Source: Dermanyssus gallinae
Lineage: Eukaryota > Arthropoda > Arachnida > Mesostigmata > Dermanyssidae
Length of the DNA stretch: 64,000 bases
Assembly (NCBI GenBank): GCA_003439945.1
Contig: QVRM01001115.1
Span: 248,001 to 312,000, forward strand
Reading direction: 5' to 3'
The notes under the pieces were generated by a model. That model was not told the DNA's origin and did not search any database. It worked only from the letters and a program-made list of their open reading frames with translations. Of the stretch, positions 49,411 through 60,175 are shown piece after piece. Made by a program: the position numbers and the translations under genes. Positions within the stretch are counted from its first letter, which is position 1; every line of letters begins with the position of its first letter.

Positions 49411-52400
49411 CGACGGCTATAGACCCAAGACCTACGTGGGACAAGCTGCTGCTCCACGTAGAAGTCATAGCCGCAGCAAATTTTTGAAGGCGTGTTTAGA
49501 GTGCTCAGCTAACGACGATATGCATTTATCTAGCTGACGCATTCCACCTTGGGTACAGCGAAACGTGTTCAAGCATTGGTGTTGCCCTGTGGAGTGTTAC
49601 TATTCTGTCTACATGCCTCTACGCACATGACTTCTCGTCTCTAGCTGCATTTTTTCTTATTCACCTTAGCTTGAGATGCTGTTGCTAATGCCGTTAGTGC
49701 ACAATTGAACCTTCTGGTCTTCTCTAGGCATCATCGTCTGCCGGGTCGTTCGCATTTTCGGGTCGCGCTCATCGGGGCAACAACCCCGCTTGTGATCCCT
49801 TTCGTGCAAGCCTTGTTGGTCGCTGGCGAAACAGGTTGGGCGCTCCTAGGCACGATATGGCGCACGCGCTGCTGTGCACGTTTCGGAGTGGCCGGAGGGG
49901 GCCGAAGGCGAAGCATTCGATAAGGACCGGTCGGTTCGCATTTTCCCAATAACCGATTCATCATACCCCTCAATATATAGTTCTACTTCTTTCGAGCAAT
50001 CAAGCCTCTTGCACACCATATGCCTAACCCCCCGTCCGGTCGTCTGACCCTCTCGATTCATAGCTAATACTTATTTAGTTATACGCTGCTGATTTGTGTC
50101 CCCCTCGATGAATTTCTACAAGCTCGATGCAGGAACCAATAGCAGACTAATATTTCAGTACTATTGTTGTCTGGCTGATTAATCTACTAGCTACGTAACT
50201 AGCTGAACGTCTGTTTTTTTTATGCGTGTCGCGTTCGATGTTTAATTGGATGGTATACGCGTTCACAAAGTGTGAGCGCAATAGCTTCGGCGGGTATGAG
50301 TTGACAATGCCATCAAACGCCAGTAAGCTTATAATAATTGTTTGCGGGCAAGGTGCTGGCGGCGACAGCATCTCAGTTTCGTGACTACTTTGAGAGAGAG
50401 ATAAACATTCGATTTGGCAGCCGGAAAATGCAGTAGTATTGGCTTTTTGCAGTCAATATCCTGCAGTCAATGCCCCTCATTCACGCATGCAGCAAAGCAC
50501 CGAACTCTGCATTAACAGCGGCTCGAAAATTCGTTGTTTCTCCCGCAATTTCTCGCAAAGTTAAATTGATCTCCTTGTAACAAAGCAAAATTAAAACCCG
50601 GTGGCATCTCAAGTTGAACTCAAGTATCAGGTCACCAAACACACCGCACACAACATTTCCACAACAACGTTTTATCGAATTGCATGCCATCTTACCCACC
50701 TAAAAGGCGATCATGCCCCAAAGCGGCAAAATATATACACGAAAACGAGCTGGCTAGGGTGAGGCATACACATTTGTTCCTGGTACAGCTTTTTGTGCGC
50801 TAGAGGACTAGCAGTTATTTGAGCGCACAGAAAGCGGGGAAACGAGCGCTTGTATACAAGAATACAAATTGCAGTAGTAAAGACAAAAAAAAACAGACAA
50901 TAAGTTAAACTTGCTATAACTGCCACAGTAACAACAACAGTACTAATTACGGCCACACAGTTGTATACGTATACAAATGTCACAATGAAATACGGCATCA
51001 GCGGCAGGCGTAAAATGTCCTGTATTCGTTTAGTGTTCTCCTCTCCAAGGTGTGTAGGTCTCACTAACTAATACATATACGCTGAGGAAGAAGAGCGTTC
51101 GGGGCATACATGGGTGCGCCAAAGAATGTTATGTAACCGTCCGAAGTATTCAAGTGGCGCTCTCTATTTTGTCTAGTGCTCGATGTGAGGTCACGTCGTG
51201 CAGGTCCGGCCACCGAATGTTTTTGAATGCGAAAACCGGGAGTGTTTCACTCCGAGTACAGAGGTCTCGACGACTAGTCTCAGAGACAGAGAAACGGCCC
51301 GCGCTGCATATAGCCCACTTGCAAGCGAGTAAGGCTGTTTGCCGAGGTTGCTTGTGGTCCGCTGGTTTCACTGCACATACATGATCTCTCGCACATTCCC
51401 TTCGAGGTGGCTGGCGCTAAAACTAAAGAGACGCCAGTATGCAGTTGCGCAATGTCGATTGTCGAGCAGGCTGCGGTCGCGTTGAATTCGCTTCGTATGC
51501 CGACTGCCGTCAGAGCATGGAGCTTTGAGCAAGTCCCACATGTCGTTGCCGGCTTGTCGCTGAGGACAGTACAGCCGAAACCGCGTCCGCACATCGGCTG
51601 CTTAACGATAGGGGCTGTGGAAACGGGCGGAAAGGCCGTACGCGTTTCTTGTGCCACGTAGGGAACAATGATGGAAGGAAGGCGATCAGATCCGTTCGAT
51701 CAATATCGATTCCTCTACGGCCGAATCGATGTGGAAAAGGTGTAGAACCCAACATGTCATAGCCGTTGTTGTCGACCTCGACGTGGTCGTATCATCGGTA
51801 ATTGGGCGGACGAGTGAACGAGTCGACGAAACGCGACCAGCAGCCATTGTGGGAACTGTTGTGGGATTACGGGCGAGCGTATCGTAGCCAATTCAGGGAT
51901 CAGTCATCTTCGTAATCATCGTCATCATTGTTGTTCTACCCGCCATCTTCATGGCACTCTATCCCTCAGTGCTCCTCCCAGCTCTAGTGGTAAAACGTAC
52001 TCGTAGAAAGATTGGCGCACGAACATCCCGTTGCATTTTGAATTAGAAACCAAGAATATGCTCGCGCATACGCATCCGCACACTGAAATGCGGTGGCTAA
52101 AAGTATGACCTTGTCCCCAGTGCTAGTTTAAGATCTTATTTCGTCATCTCCGTGTCCGTTCTCCATTTAGCCGATCAGACAAGAACTACTTTCGCAGCTG
52201 CCTTGCTTATTCGTCTCTGACAAGAACATTTATTCGGAGAAATGGCATAGGGAAAAAGGGGGCTCGAAAATAATTCGGCGGATAGAATAACCCTATACAG
52301 TGATACCTTTGCCGACTAGCGTCAACAATTCGGCGACGTGCACAGAACCCTCGCAGACATGCGTACGTCTGTCCGGAATATCTATAAAACTAGTGTATAC

Positions 52401-52581
52401 AGAAAAAAAAGCTCTTATCTGTAATAGGGCGATTGATGGGTTAAGTAAACTGATTTTCGGGCCCTCGTCCAGGCGCTTAGTTATGCTACCGTTTGGGTTC
52501 TGCTATTTTATGAATATATTTTAAATCGTGAAGTTTGCCAAGTTCAGAACAATCCGTGCTGTGTTCGTGCTTCACTTTCAG

Positions 52582-52713
52582 GCGTAAATTTCTACCACGG
52601 CGAGTATTTAAACATGAGTCGCGTACTCCGCCATCAAATGGGTCCGTATTTCTGCATCGGATCCAACGGTGTTCCACCGTCAATATCAAAAAGGATTAAA
52701 GTTAACGTCGCCT
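52582..52713 (+). CDS. DIP/lachesin-like adhesion gene, Ig2 exon b
   Basis: 132-nt exon, acceptor CTTTCAG, donor GTAAGT, phase 1 in and out. It completes Ig2 with GEYLNMSRV, the MGPYFC strand carrying the second Cys, then ASNGVPPS-like GSNGVPPS and SKRIKVNV, which are hallmarks of DIP Ig2. NMS is a potential N-glycosylation site. In most DIPs the Y-x-C context is AYLCIASNG; here it is PYFCIGSNG, a modest substitution. The loop between this and the previous exon is short compared with many Drosophila DIPs. The intron to the next exon is only 372 bases, the shortest internal one apart from 61852-62188. Confidence 0.93.
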
Positions 52714-53085
52714 GTAAGTTATCATGTGTGTTAATAATTGAATATGTGTGTATACTTGAAAAAGCTATCTCTTTCAGTAGTAATAAAGATGTATTATCTC
52801 TTTCAGTATTAATAAAGAGGCTCTTATTTTAAGTCAATGCGCGTTTTAAGCTCTAGTATCACTGACTACAGTTTTGCTTCTAACCTTTACTTCTTATAGA
52901 ACATTAGTCTCGCCGCCTGCTATCCTTCCCTAGGTACCAATCGTTTGAAACTGGGTGATCAACGTTCGGTATAAATTTAGTATTTACAAATAGTAAATAT
53001 TAGATAATAAAATATGTTTCTTGTAAATTGTGTAAGAGTCACCACATGTGGTTCATTATTAAAACATCTGACGCTTTTTCGGCAG

Positions 53086-53379
53086 TTCCTCCCATGACGT
53101 GGATTAAGGAACAGCTTCGAGGTGTGCCCATCTATGAGAGTGTGAACCTCACCTGCGAGATTGAAGCATTTCCAAGGGGCGAAGTCTACTGGGCACGGGA
53201 CGACGGTGAGCGCCTCGAACGGTCGGAGACTCATGACGTGGCAATGCTGCCTCGAGGACCAGAATATCGTTACGACCTCGTCCTCACTATACACCGTGTC
53301 CAGCCTGAAGATTATGGCTCATACAAATGCGTAACGAAGAATACACTGGGCGAGACGGAGGCAATGGTCAAACTTTTTG
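53086..53379 (+). CDS. DIP/lachesin-like adhesion gene, Ig3 exon
   Basis: 294-nt exon holding all of Ig3, acceptor TTCGGCAG, donor GTGAGT, phase 1 in and out. It begins FPPMTWI (hinge), then has VNLTC with the first Cys and an N-glycosylation sequon, VYWARDD with the core Trp, and the QPEDYGSYKC signature with the second Cys. It ends with KNTLGETEAMVKLF, the usual last strand of DIP Ig3. Unlike Ig1 and Ig2, Ig3 is not split by an intron. What follows in the mRNA is a low-complexity linker that usually leads to a GPI signal; that end is not in the window. Confidence 0.94.
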
Positions 53380-53894
53380 GTGAGTGGTTCAATTTACTTT
53401 TCGGCTTATGTAGCATACAAGTCAACGACTTACTAGCCTGTTTAGCTACCGACACTGCATCTGAATTCTTCTAAGTGAACCGCGTTGCATTACGGGCTAT
53501 ATTGTAAATATTATGGTATCAACGCAGGATAATAGGATCATTGCCAACAGGCAAGGGACTCACTTTTTTGCCGTAGCCAAAGCGGCGTCAGAATTTCACA
53601 TGTAACCAAATAATAATAAAACACGAATCTATATAATTATGGTATCATTAGGTATCAAACGTGTGTACGCATTCTTGTGACAGCATTGCCAACAACAAAG
53701 ACAACAACAACGGCAACAACAACAACAAGAATGGTAAAACTAGCAACGATGATAATAACAACAATTTTTTTGCGCGTTCGATTTGGCAGAGTGCAGTCGT
53801 GTTTTCGTTGGCTCCCATAAAATTGACAGTTTTATGAGGTTTGACTTCGAACTTTGTAGTGATAAGTGTTTTGAGGATAGTGTGTGTACTGAGT

Positions 53895-53980
53895 ACTCTA
53901 TTGGTGAATAGTGCACGCTGCAAGACACTTGAGTTAAGTGTCTAAGGGATCGAATCCCTTTCAAGCTCTCTGGCTGTGCA
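53895..53980 (+). repeat. Second tRNA-like module, degenerate
   Basis: Contains a stem ACACTT/AAGTGT and a T-arm-like hairpin (AAGGG-ATCGAAT-CCCTT) with a B-box-like core. No good A-box and no acceptor stem. It looks like a decayed tRNA-derived sequence about 150 bases before the better-preserved one at 54082. Confidence 0.4.
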
Positions 53981-54081
53981 CTCTCAACACCTGGAAGACT
54001 GTGTTCGATTTGCTGGCGTCATCGCAGAATATAGTTGCGGCGGAAGACGTTGTAGCTTACGGACCCACGTAAACCAGCAGG

Positions 54082-54152
54082 TCGCCGTAGCCTAGTGGCA
54101 ATGTCAGCGACTACCACGTAGCAGCACCGGGTTCAATTCCCGGGTCGGTTAA
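54082..54152 (+). repeat. tRNA-like SINE-head module before the retrotransposon
   Basis: About 70 bases with an exact pol III A-box match (TAGCCTAGTGG) and a near-exact B-box (GGTTCAATTCC, one mismatch) set in a perfect 5-bp T-arm (CCGGG/CCCGG). The ends do not pair as an acceptor stem and no clean anticodon arm forms, so it is a tRNA-derived repeat and not a working tRNA gene. It is followed by a T-rich stretch running into the ORF1 leader. Confidence 0.6.
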
Positions 54153-54257
54153 GGATTTTTTTTATTTTCTTATTATTACATTTTTTTTCTAATTTTATTC
54201 TTCGTCTTTTTATTAGTGTAGTTGCGTGTTTTGTGATACGCTTATAGCGGCATAAAC

Positions 54258-55769
54258 ATGTCAAAGTTAGTGATATCCGGTCAGGATAAACCACCTGATT
54301 CGCTGGACATATCACGACTGAGGGCCGCCACCGCCAGTGTTGAGAATAATACGACGAAGGCAGACGACATTACGGCACAAGCGGCCGCATTGCCCGTGCC
54401 TGAGGGTGAGATGGAGTGCACTGCCACCGGCAACGACGACGGGAGTGATGCGTTAGCACATAATCGCGTTGGCTGCAAGCGGCGCAGGCAATCTGATATG
54501 GCAGGGATAACAAGCGCACCACACGGGCTAGTGGACTCTGAGGGATTCACCAAAGTTGTTTCGCGGAAGGAAAAAGCTATCATTTCACGCGAGCAGCGAC
54601 AACTTAATAGGCTTCGAGGTGACTTCGAAGCAGGGACCATCAATTTGTTCAAGGTTACGTTTCGAAGACAACCAACTGCCGAGTCGGATAATGTGTCATT
54701 TTCCGAAGGTTCAATGCTTAAAATCTTCAAGGAGATCTACGCGGTGTCACCAGGCTGCAAAATCGCTGGTGATACTCAGTCAATTGCGGTCTAGGTAAAA
54801 GACTAAAAAAGTGTAATTACGCTTCTTCAAGTGTCAAGCCTAGGAGAATGCCCCGTATCGGCTGCCTGCCCAGCCGTCACTTCATTTACCGCGAGAATTG
54901 AGGGAGTCAGCCCAATCTTCACCGAAGGAGAGATTGCCCACATATTGGCAGAACATGGAGTTACCAAAGCACGTCGGCTATATCGTTCGTCCCCCGGTGG
55001 GAGAATACCGCTGACGAAGGTAATCCTCAGTTTTTCTTGCCAGCCACCGGTGTCCGTCTTTCTCGGTCATAGATCTCACCCGGTTATCCTAGAACCGGGT
55101 CAAGCAAGAATCTGCTTTAAGTGCTTGAAACCCGGACATCTTGCCGACAAGTGTCTGGGAAAAAAGCTCTGCAAGAATTGCGGAGGCCCGGATCACACCG
55201 CCGACTCCTGTCGTAGCGCTCCGAGGTGTGTGAACTGCCAGGGACCTCACAAGGCGGGATCTTCCTCATGCCCGCGGCTAGCTTACCTGCGTGAAAAAAG
55301 TAGGATAATGCTCGAGGGCCGCATGCTCCAGCAGGTTAGAGAGGATTACCCCGACGCGGTCATCGGTAAAGCTGTCCAGTGTCGCTCGGCTTCTGTTCAG
55401 AGGGCCCGTCTTCCGAGGTACGGGGTCCCACCTACGCTACTGTGGTCAGGGGTATTTCGCCAGCAGCGGGGGCCGATCCGCAGGTCGTTCTACCCAACCC
55501 TAAAGCCTATACCGAAGATCCAGAGGAAGAAACGCAGCTACAGGTCGTCTACGGTCAGGACCCAGCGCTCCCGCCGTTCGAGAAAGACCCCGAGAACAAG
55601 TAACTCTCGCCAGAGCGCCGATACCGGTTCGTCGCTTTCGGGACTGGCTGATCTTCTGCAGGGAATTAGACCTGAATTATCTGCCGTGTTGAGGTCCCTA
55701 GAGGAAGCGTTGCGACCTCTCATGGGACTGCTTTCCGTGGTGGGCAAGTTAAAAGGTCTCGCCTTGTAA
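54258..55769 (+). pseudogene. Retrotransposon ORF1, gag-like with three CCHC knuckles
   Basis: Nucleic-acid-binding protein of the element, about 504 codons in one frame, but interrupted by an in-frame TAG at 54792 and a TAA twelve bases later. The start ATG at 54258 is the first in the open stretch. The N-terminal third is polar with no known fold. The middle (about 54891-55090) looks like the RNA-recognition-type segment that precedes the knuckles in other LINE gags. Around 55113-55275 are CFKCLKPGHLADKC and CKNCGGPDHTADSC, both CX2CX4HX4C, then a CX2CX3HX6C variant. The C-terminus is basic, rich in Arg/Ser. The stop TAA (55767-55769) overlaps the next ATG as TAATG. In this family such proteins coat the transposon RNA. 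Confidence 0.85.
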
Positions 55770-58564
55770 TGACAGACCACAACGACAACACGCCTAACCG
55801 CGGGCCTGCCAGCCCGCGGTCCGGGCAGTCGGACCCCAACAGGGCCCCCTGCCCAACCTGCGGGCTTTCGTTTACACGAAGAGGTCTACGTCGACACATA
55901 ACGACCAAGCACGGAGGGGTTACCTGTAACATGAACGACGAGTCACAGCCCTCGAACTCTCGGTTAACCGCAGATAGGTTGATCGGCGTTATTCAAGATG
56001 TCACTCGCCGCTGGCGGTTGGTCCGCATTTTGCCAAAATCAGTACGTAGGCAAGTAGCCGAAGAGTTCACCAAGGTCCTGTGCTTAGTTGCAGAGAACAA
56101 CGACGACACGGCCTGGCTTACTCTCATTCGCGCCTGTTGTCCTCCGCCTCCCCGATGGTGGGAAGGATGACCGGTCATTGGCGGTTATCGTCCGGAAGAA
56201 CCTTCGCGACTTTGCTCAGGGGAAACGGTTTGACGATGGCAGTGGCCCTCCTACCTACGTCCCCGGCAGCGGACAGTTGACACCGTGCGGCTAGCCATCA
56301 CCAAGCTATCGGAAGGCGACGTTTCTTCGGCGGCCAGGGTCTTAATCTCAGAAGACGCGCTGGCACAGAAGCCCTCCTCACGTGCCCTTGCCATCAACCA
56401 CATCAGCCGACAACGTTCGGTCTGCCATAAAAACGTTTTCGCGAAGCTCAGCCGCGGGCCTAGATTTCATTAGACCACGGCTCTTACAAGATCTGCTATC
56501 TCCCGCTCTAGAAGCTGCCGCCGACCAACTTGCGGCTGCCCTGGCCAAGGTCGTTGATCTTCTTCGCTGGGGTTCGCCGCTCTCTGAATGGCGACCGCTC
56601 ATATTTGGTGCCAGACTTTTCGCCCTTAAGAAGAAAGATGGCAGCGTAAGACCCATCGCATGTTCATCTGCAATCCGGAGGCTGGCGGCAAAAATTGGCA
56701 TCTTAGAGAACAAGGCAGACATCTCACATGCTCTTTGTGTCCATCAGCTTGGGTTTGCGACACCGGGAGGATGCGATACCGCAGTGCACTCGACTCGGTC
56801 CTTCCTGGAGTCACGCTCTGAAGCTACCCTTGTGGTCAAGCTTGACTTCAGAAACGCTTTTAACAGTATTCGGAGGGACTACTTACTGAGTGCGGTAAAA
56901 GCATATGTCCCGAGTATGTTCCACCAGGTGGAACTAGCTTATAAAAGAGCCTTCCTGCCTTCTCCTGCCGCATGATGTTATAATGTCGCATACTGGGGTG
57001 CAGCAGGGCGACCCATTGGGTCCCCCCCTGTTCTGCCTGGCTGTCAAGGAGTTGGTCGACTCTCTTGAATGCCCTCTAAATGTATGGTACTTGGACGACG
57101 GTGTCCTGGGTGGCGCCCCCGATGCGGTAATGAGGGACATCCACCGAGTCATTGAGTTTGCTGAGCAGAGTGGCCTGGCCCTAAACCCTGCAAAATGTGA
57201 GGTCCATGCTGTAGGAGGTGCTGCTGACTCCGAAGTGCTAGAGGCTCTCTCAGGGTGCAAGACCGTCGGCAAGAATTTAGAGTTGCTAGGCGTCCCCCTA
57301 TTCCCGCAAGGAGTTCCGGATGTCCTCGAGAGGTGGCTGGTCAAGCTAGAAAATGCAATGTCACGCATTCATTTGGTAGGTTCTCACCGAGGCTTTTTTC
57401 TTCTGAGATCATCATTTTCGGCCCTTCGTCTCAACCACTTGTTTCGAGGGGCAGACTGTTCGCAAGCTTCAGGAATTCTTGAACGACTCAACGACCGCGT
57501 GATGTCTACATTAGAGGCGTTGCTAAACCTCAGCCTATCCGCTCGTGCGCGCCAACAAGCTTTACTCCCCGTTCTTTAGGGTGGCCTAGGGTTACCTGAT
57601 GCGACTGTCTTATCGGAGACAGCGTTGGCAGCTTCCCTCCATAGGTCTATGCAACAGGCAAGAAGCCTCCTGTATTCTGTTGCTCTCACGGACTTAGAAG
57701 CCCGATTGGAGACAAGCCACCGCAAGGCAGTTGCCCTGTGCGGCCACGAGCCCGTCGAAGCTGGACACCAGAGAGAATGGGTAGCAATTATTTATGAGCA
57801 AAGAGTCGAAAACCTCATTGCAGAATGCGCCACGGACGCCGATAAGGCCAGGCTGCGCGCCGTCTCCTCCAAGGGGGCGGGCGCATGGCTCCACGCCATA
57901 CCCTGTGCTCAGATCGGGACCCTGTTAGATGACGAGTCGGTAAGGATCGCGGTCGGACTTCGTTTAGGAACAGACCTTGTGTACATCCATGCCTGTGTCT
58001 GCGGAGACGTCGTCCAGCCAGATGGACGCCACGGGCTGTCCTGTATTGTCAGCGCAGGTAGGCGAGCAAGACACCAAGCCTTAACGAAACCTTTAGCAGA
58101 GCTCTACGATCCAGTGGTCTACCGTGCGTCCTGGAGCCCGTCGGACTAGACAGAGAGGGCGGAAAGAGATCTGACGGTCTGACCTTAACTCCGTTCGAGC
58201 GCGGATGCATGCTGGTTTGGGACGCGACAGTTACTGACTCATTAGCCTCTTCAATGGTCAGTGCTGGCGCGGCTCGGGCTGGTCATGCATCGGCTCTCGC
58301 CGAGGCAGGCAAGGTTAGAAAGTACCAGAACATCGGTTACCCGTACGAGTTTCACCCACTTGCCTTCGAGACCCTTGGCGGGCCGGGTCCGTCTACTCGC
58401 AGTTTGCTACAGAAGTCGGGAAGCGGCTAATTCTAGCCAGCGGAGATAAGCGAGCAAGTGATTTCCTCAGACAGCGTCTGTCGCTGGATGTGCAACGGGG
58501 CAATGCGGCCTCGGTTCGAGGAACCCTCCAGAAATGGCTGGTCCCTACACTGGACCGCCCGTAA
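55769..58564 (+). pseudogene. Retrotransposon ORF2: zinc finger, reverse transcriptase, endonuclease
   Basis: Pol-like protein that would copy RNA at a nicked target. Starting at the ATG of TAATG, it has a C2H2 finger near residue 30 (CPTC then H-x4-H). An EGDVSSAARVL stretch (about 56309) is typical of the segment before reverse transcriptase in this kind of element. The polymerase covers about 56380-57240: SAAGLDFIRP, the KLDFRNAFNS catalytic region, QQGDPLGPPLF, and WYLDDGVLGG with YLDD in place of the common FADD. The C-terminal part has a CVC-GRHGLSC Cys/His cluster (about 57990-58045), KRSDGLTL, then LVWDATVTDS and KVRKY. These fit the D...D...K pattern of the R2-type endonuclease. The reading frame changes near 56105, 56275, 56385, 56980, 58150 and 58400, and a TAG lies at 57577, so it is dead as it stands. 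Confidence 0.85.
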
Positions 58565-59557
58565 TGGTGCACACGTTCGCAGGGACCCAAATGTCATGGT
58601 CCGACCGTGAATGAATAATAATAATAAAAATAATAATAACAATAGACGAAGCAGAAAAAATATTCTGCATTTGATAGGATTACTGGCCCCGTCCACGGTA
58701 TCTGATTGTTGCCCTGAAGGTGCCACATCGATATTCATATCATAGAATGCTATCATGATCAACAACAACAACAGCAACAGTAACAACAACATAATCAACA
58801 TCAGCCTCGCCGACCACCTGAGCACCGTCCTTCACATGACATGAAAGATTGCTCTCGGAGCCTTTCTCTTTCTCGATCGCGTTCGCACTCTCCCTTCATG
58901 CCTCCCTCAATTTCTCGCTTGGCCTTCTGTGGTCGTCGTCGTCGTCGTTTATTTAGCCTTTATCCGTGCAGCCCTGAAGACGAGATCCTATGGCGAGATC
59001 CGCCCAAGCCCCATCACCCCCCCCCCCTGAAGTCCCCACGAGTCGGGGCTCGGTCAGACTCGGACCCCCTCACCTGCTCGCTAGAGCCACCGATGGACAC
59101 AGCGGCCGCGGCGGTGGTGGTCGCTTGTTGCTGCTATCACGGGAGGGCCATTAATATTTCAGGGCAGAAGCTGCTATTGCTGCTGGTACTGCTGCCTGCC
59201 GCCGCTACTTGGCCAGTGTCACATAGAACTGCCGGTGGTGTTGGCCGTACGGCGGTAGCAGGACGCCTGTCTGCCGCGCACGCTCTTAGTAGCCCCTGCC
59301 CTGTTCTTGACTTCATCCACCTGTTCCCCAGCCAAACGCCACCATCTGCGGGGTGTCCTGCGTCCCTTCCGCGCCCACCACCTCGCTAGCTCGCTAGCCA
59401 GCCCGATCGGCCGTAATCGGTTCATTAAGCGGAGCGACATACACTCGAACGGCTCGCTGGTCACCCCAGAAGGGTACCGGCGGGGGGGGGGGGGTGCCCT
59501 GCGTACAACGAAACTGCCAATCCTGCTGCCGCTGCTCATACTACCACAACTACTACT

Positions 59558-59770
59558 ACTACTGGCATCAACAACAGCAACAACAACAACGCCACCACAG
59601 TAACGACGATTGATAGTAACAACGCCACCAACAATAACACCAACAACACGTCAGCAACGACAACATTGGATAGCTAAACCAGCAGCAACAACAACAGCAA
59701 CGACAACAGGCGTAAACACAATAACAGCAGCAACAGCACGCAAAACAACAACAACAACAACAACAGCAAT
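59558..59770. repeat. CAA/CAG-rich tract
   Basis: About 200 bases of imperfect CAACAACAG. The opposite-strand frame is a Cys-rich artefact. Confidence 0.9.
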
Positions 59771-59898
59771 ATTGGGACAATGAATAAGACGATCAGTATG
59801 TTGCCTTGTGAGCGTTCATTTAGCAGTAATAGCCTGGCTGAGGCCGCCACGATCAGTCTCTAAGCGGATAAGTTAATTCAGTGACTCGTCTCCGTATG

Positions 59899-59902
<4 letters not shown>

Positions 59903-59970
<68 letters not shown>
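59903..59970. repeat. (AT)n microsatellite
   Basis: About 34 units. A second run of about 15 units lies at 60141-60171. Confidence 0.95.
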
Positions 59971-59972
<2 letters not shown>

Positions 59973-60136
59973 TGAATCACACGCAGCCACAGAGCAACTC
60001 ATGGACGATCAGAATGGACGACACTAACACTATATCTATAGCGTGGGTCCCCAGGCCTCCCATCCTAACCGCAACGTGCGTTGTCGAAAGCTATTTCAAT
60101 CCAGTTTTCTGGCTCGATGCTCTTTCTTCTTGGATT

Positions 60137-60175
<39 letters not shown>

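Larger units (their letters stand above)
47564..52581 (+). other. Intron inside Ig2 (5.0 kb)
   Basis: Bounded by GTAGGC and TTTCAG. Contents: (AT)n at 47587-47634, a 24-bp minisatellite at 48741-48821, a tRNA-like SINE copy at 49239-49410, and an unexplained stretch at about 51150-51660 that is open on both strands. Nothing else is recognised. Confidence 0.8.
54240..58645 (+). mobile_element. Non-LTR retrotransposon, restriction-like-endonuclease type, broken
   Basis: A nearly full-length LINE-like element inside the last long intron, sense to the host gene. It shows ORF1 with three CCHC zinc knuckles (54258-55769), then ORF2 with a C2H2 finger, reverse transcriptase (fingers/palm, QQGDPLGPPLF and YLDD motifs) and a C-terminal Cys/His plus PD-(D/E)xK-like region (55769-58564). 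A TAA-rich tail (58610-58645) forms the 3' end. No LTRs, no integrase and no N-terminal apurinic endonuclease domain are seen. Two in-frame stops in ORF1, plus an internal stop and several frameshifts in ORF2, make it non-autonomous now. The exact 5' border is uncertain because tRNA-like modules sit just upstream. Clade is inferred only: the endonuclease type suggests an R2-like lineage, while ORF1 looks like the gag of I/R1/Jockey-type elements. Confidence 0.85.

Noticed and set aside
54082..54152. Functional tRNA gene
   Set aside because: Good A/B boxes and T-arm, but the acceptor stem does not pair and no proper anticodon arm forms.
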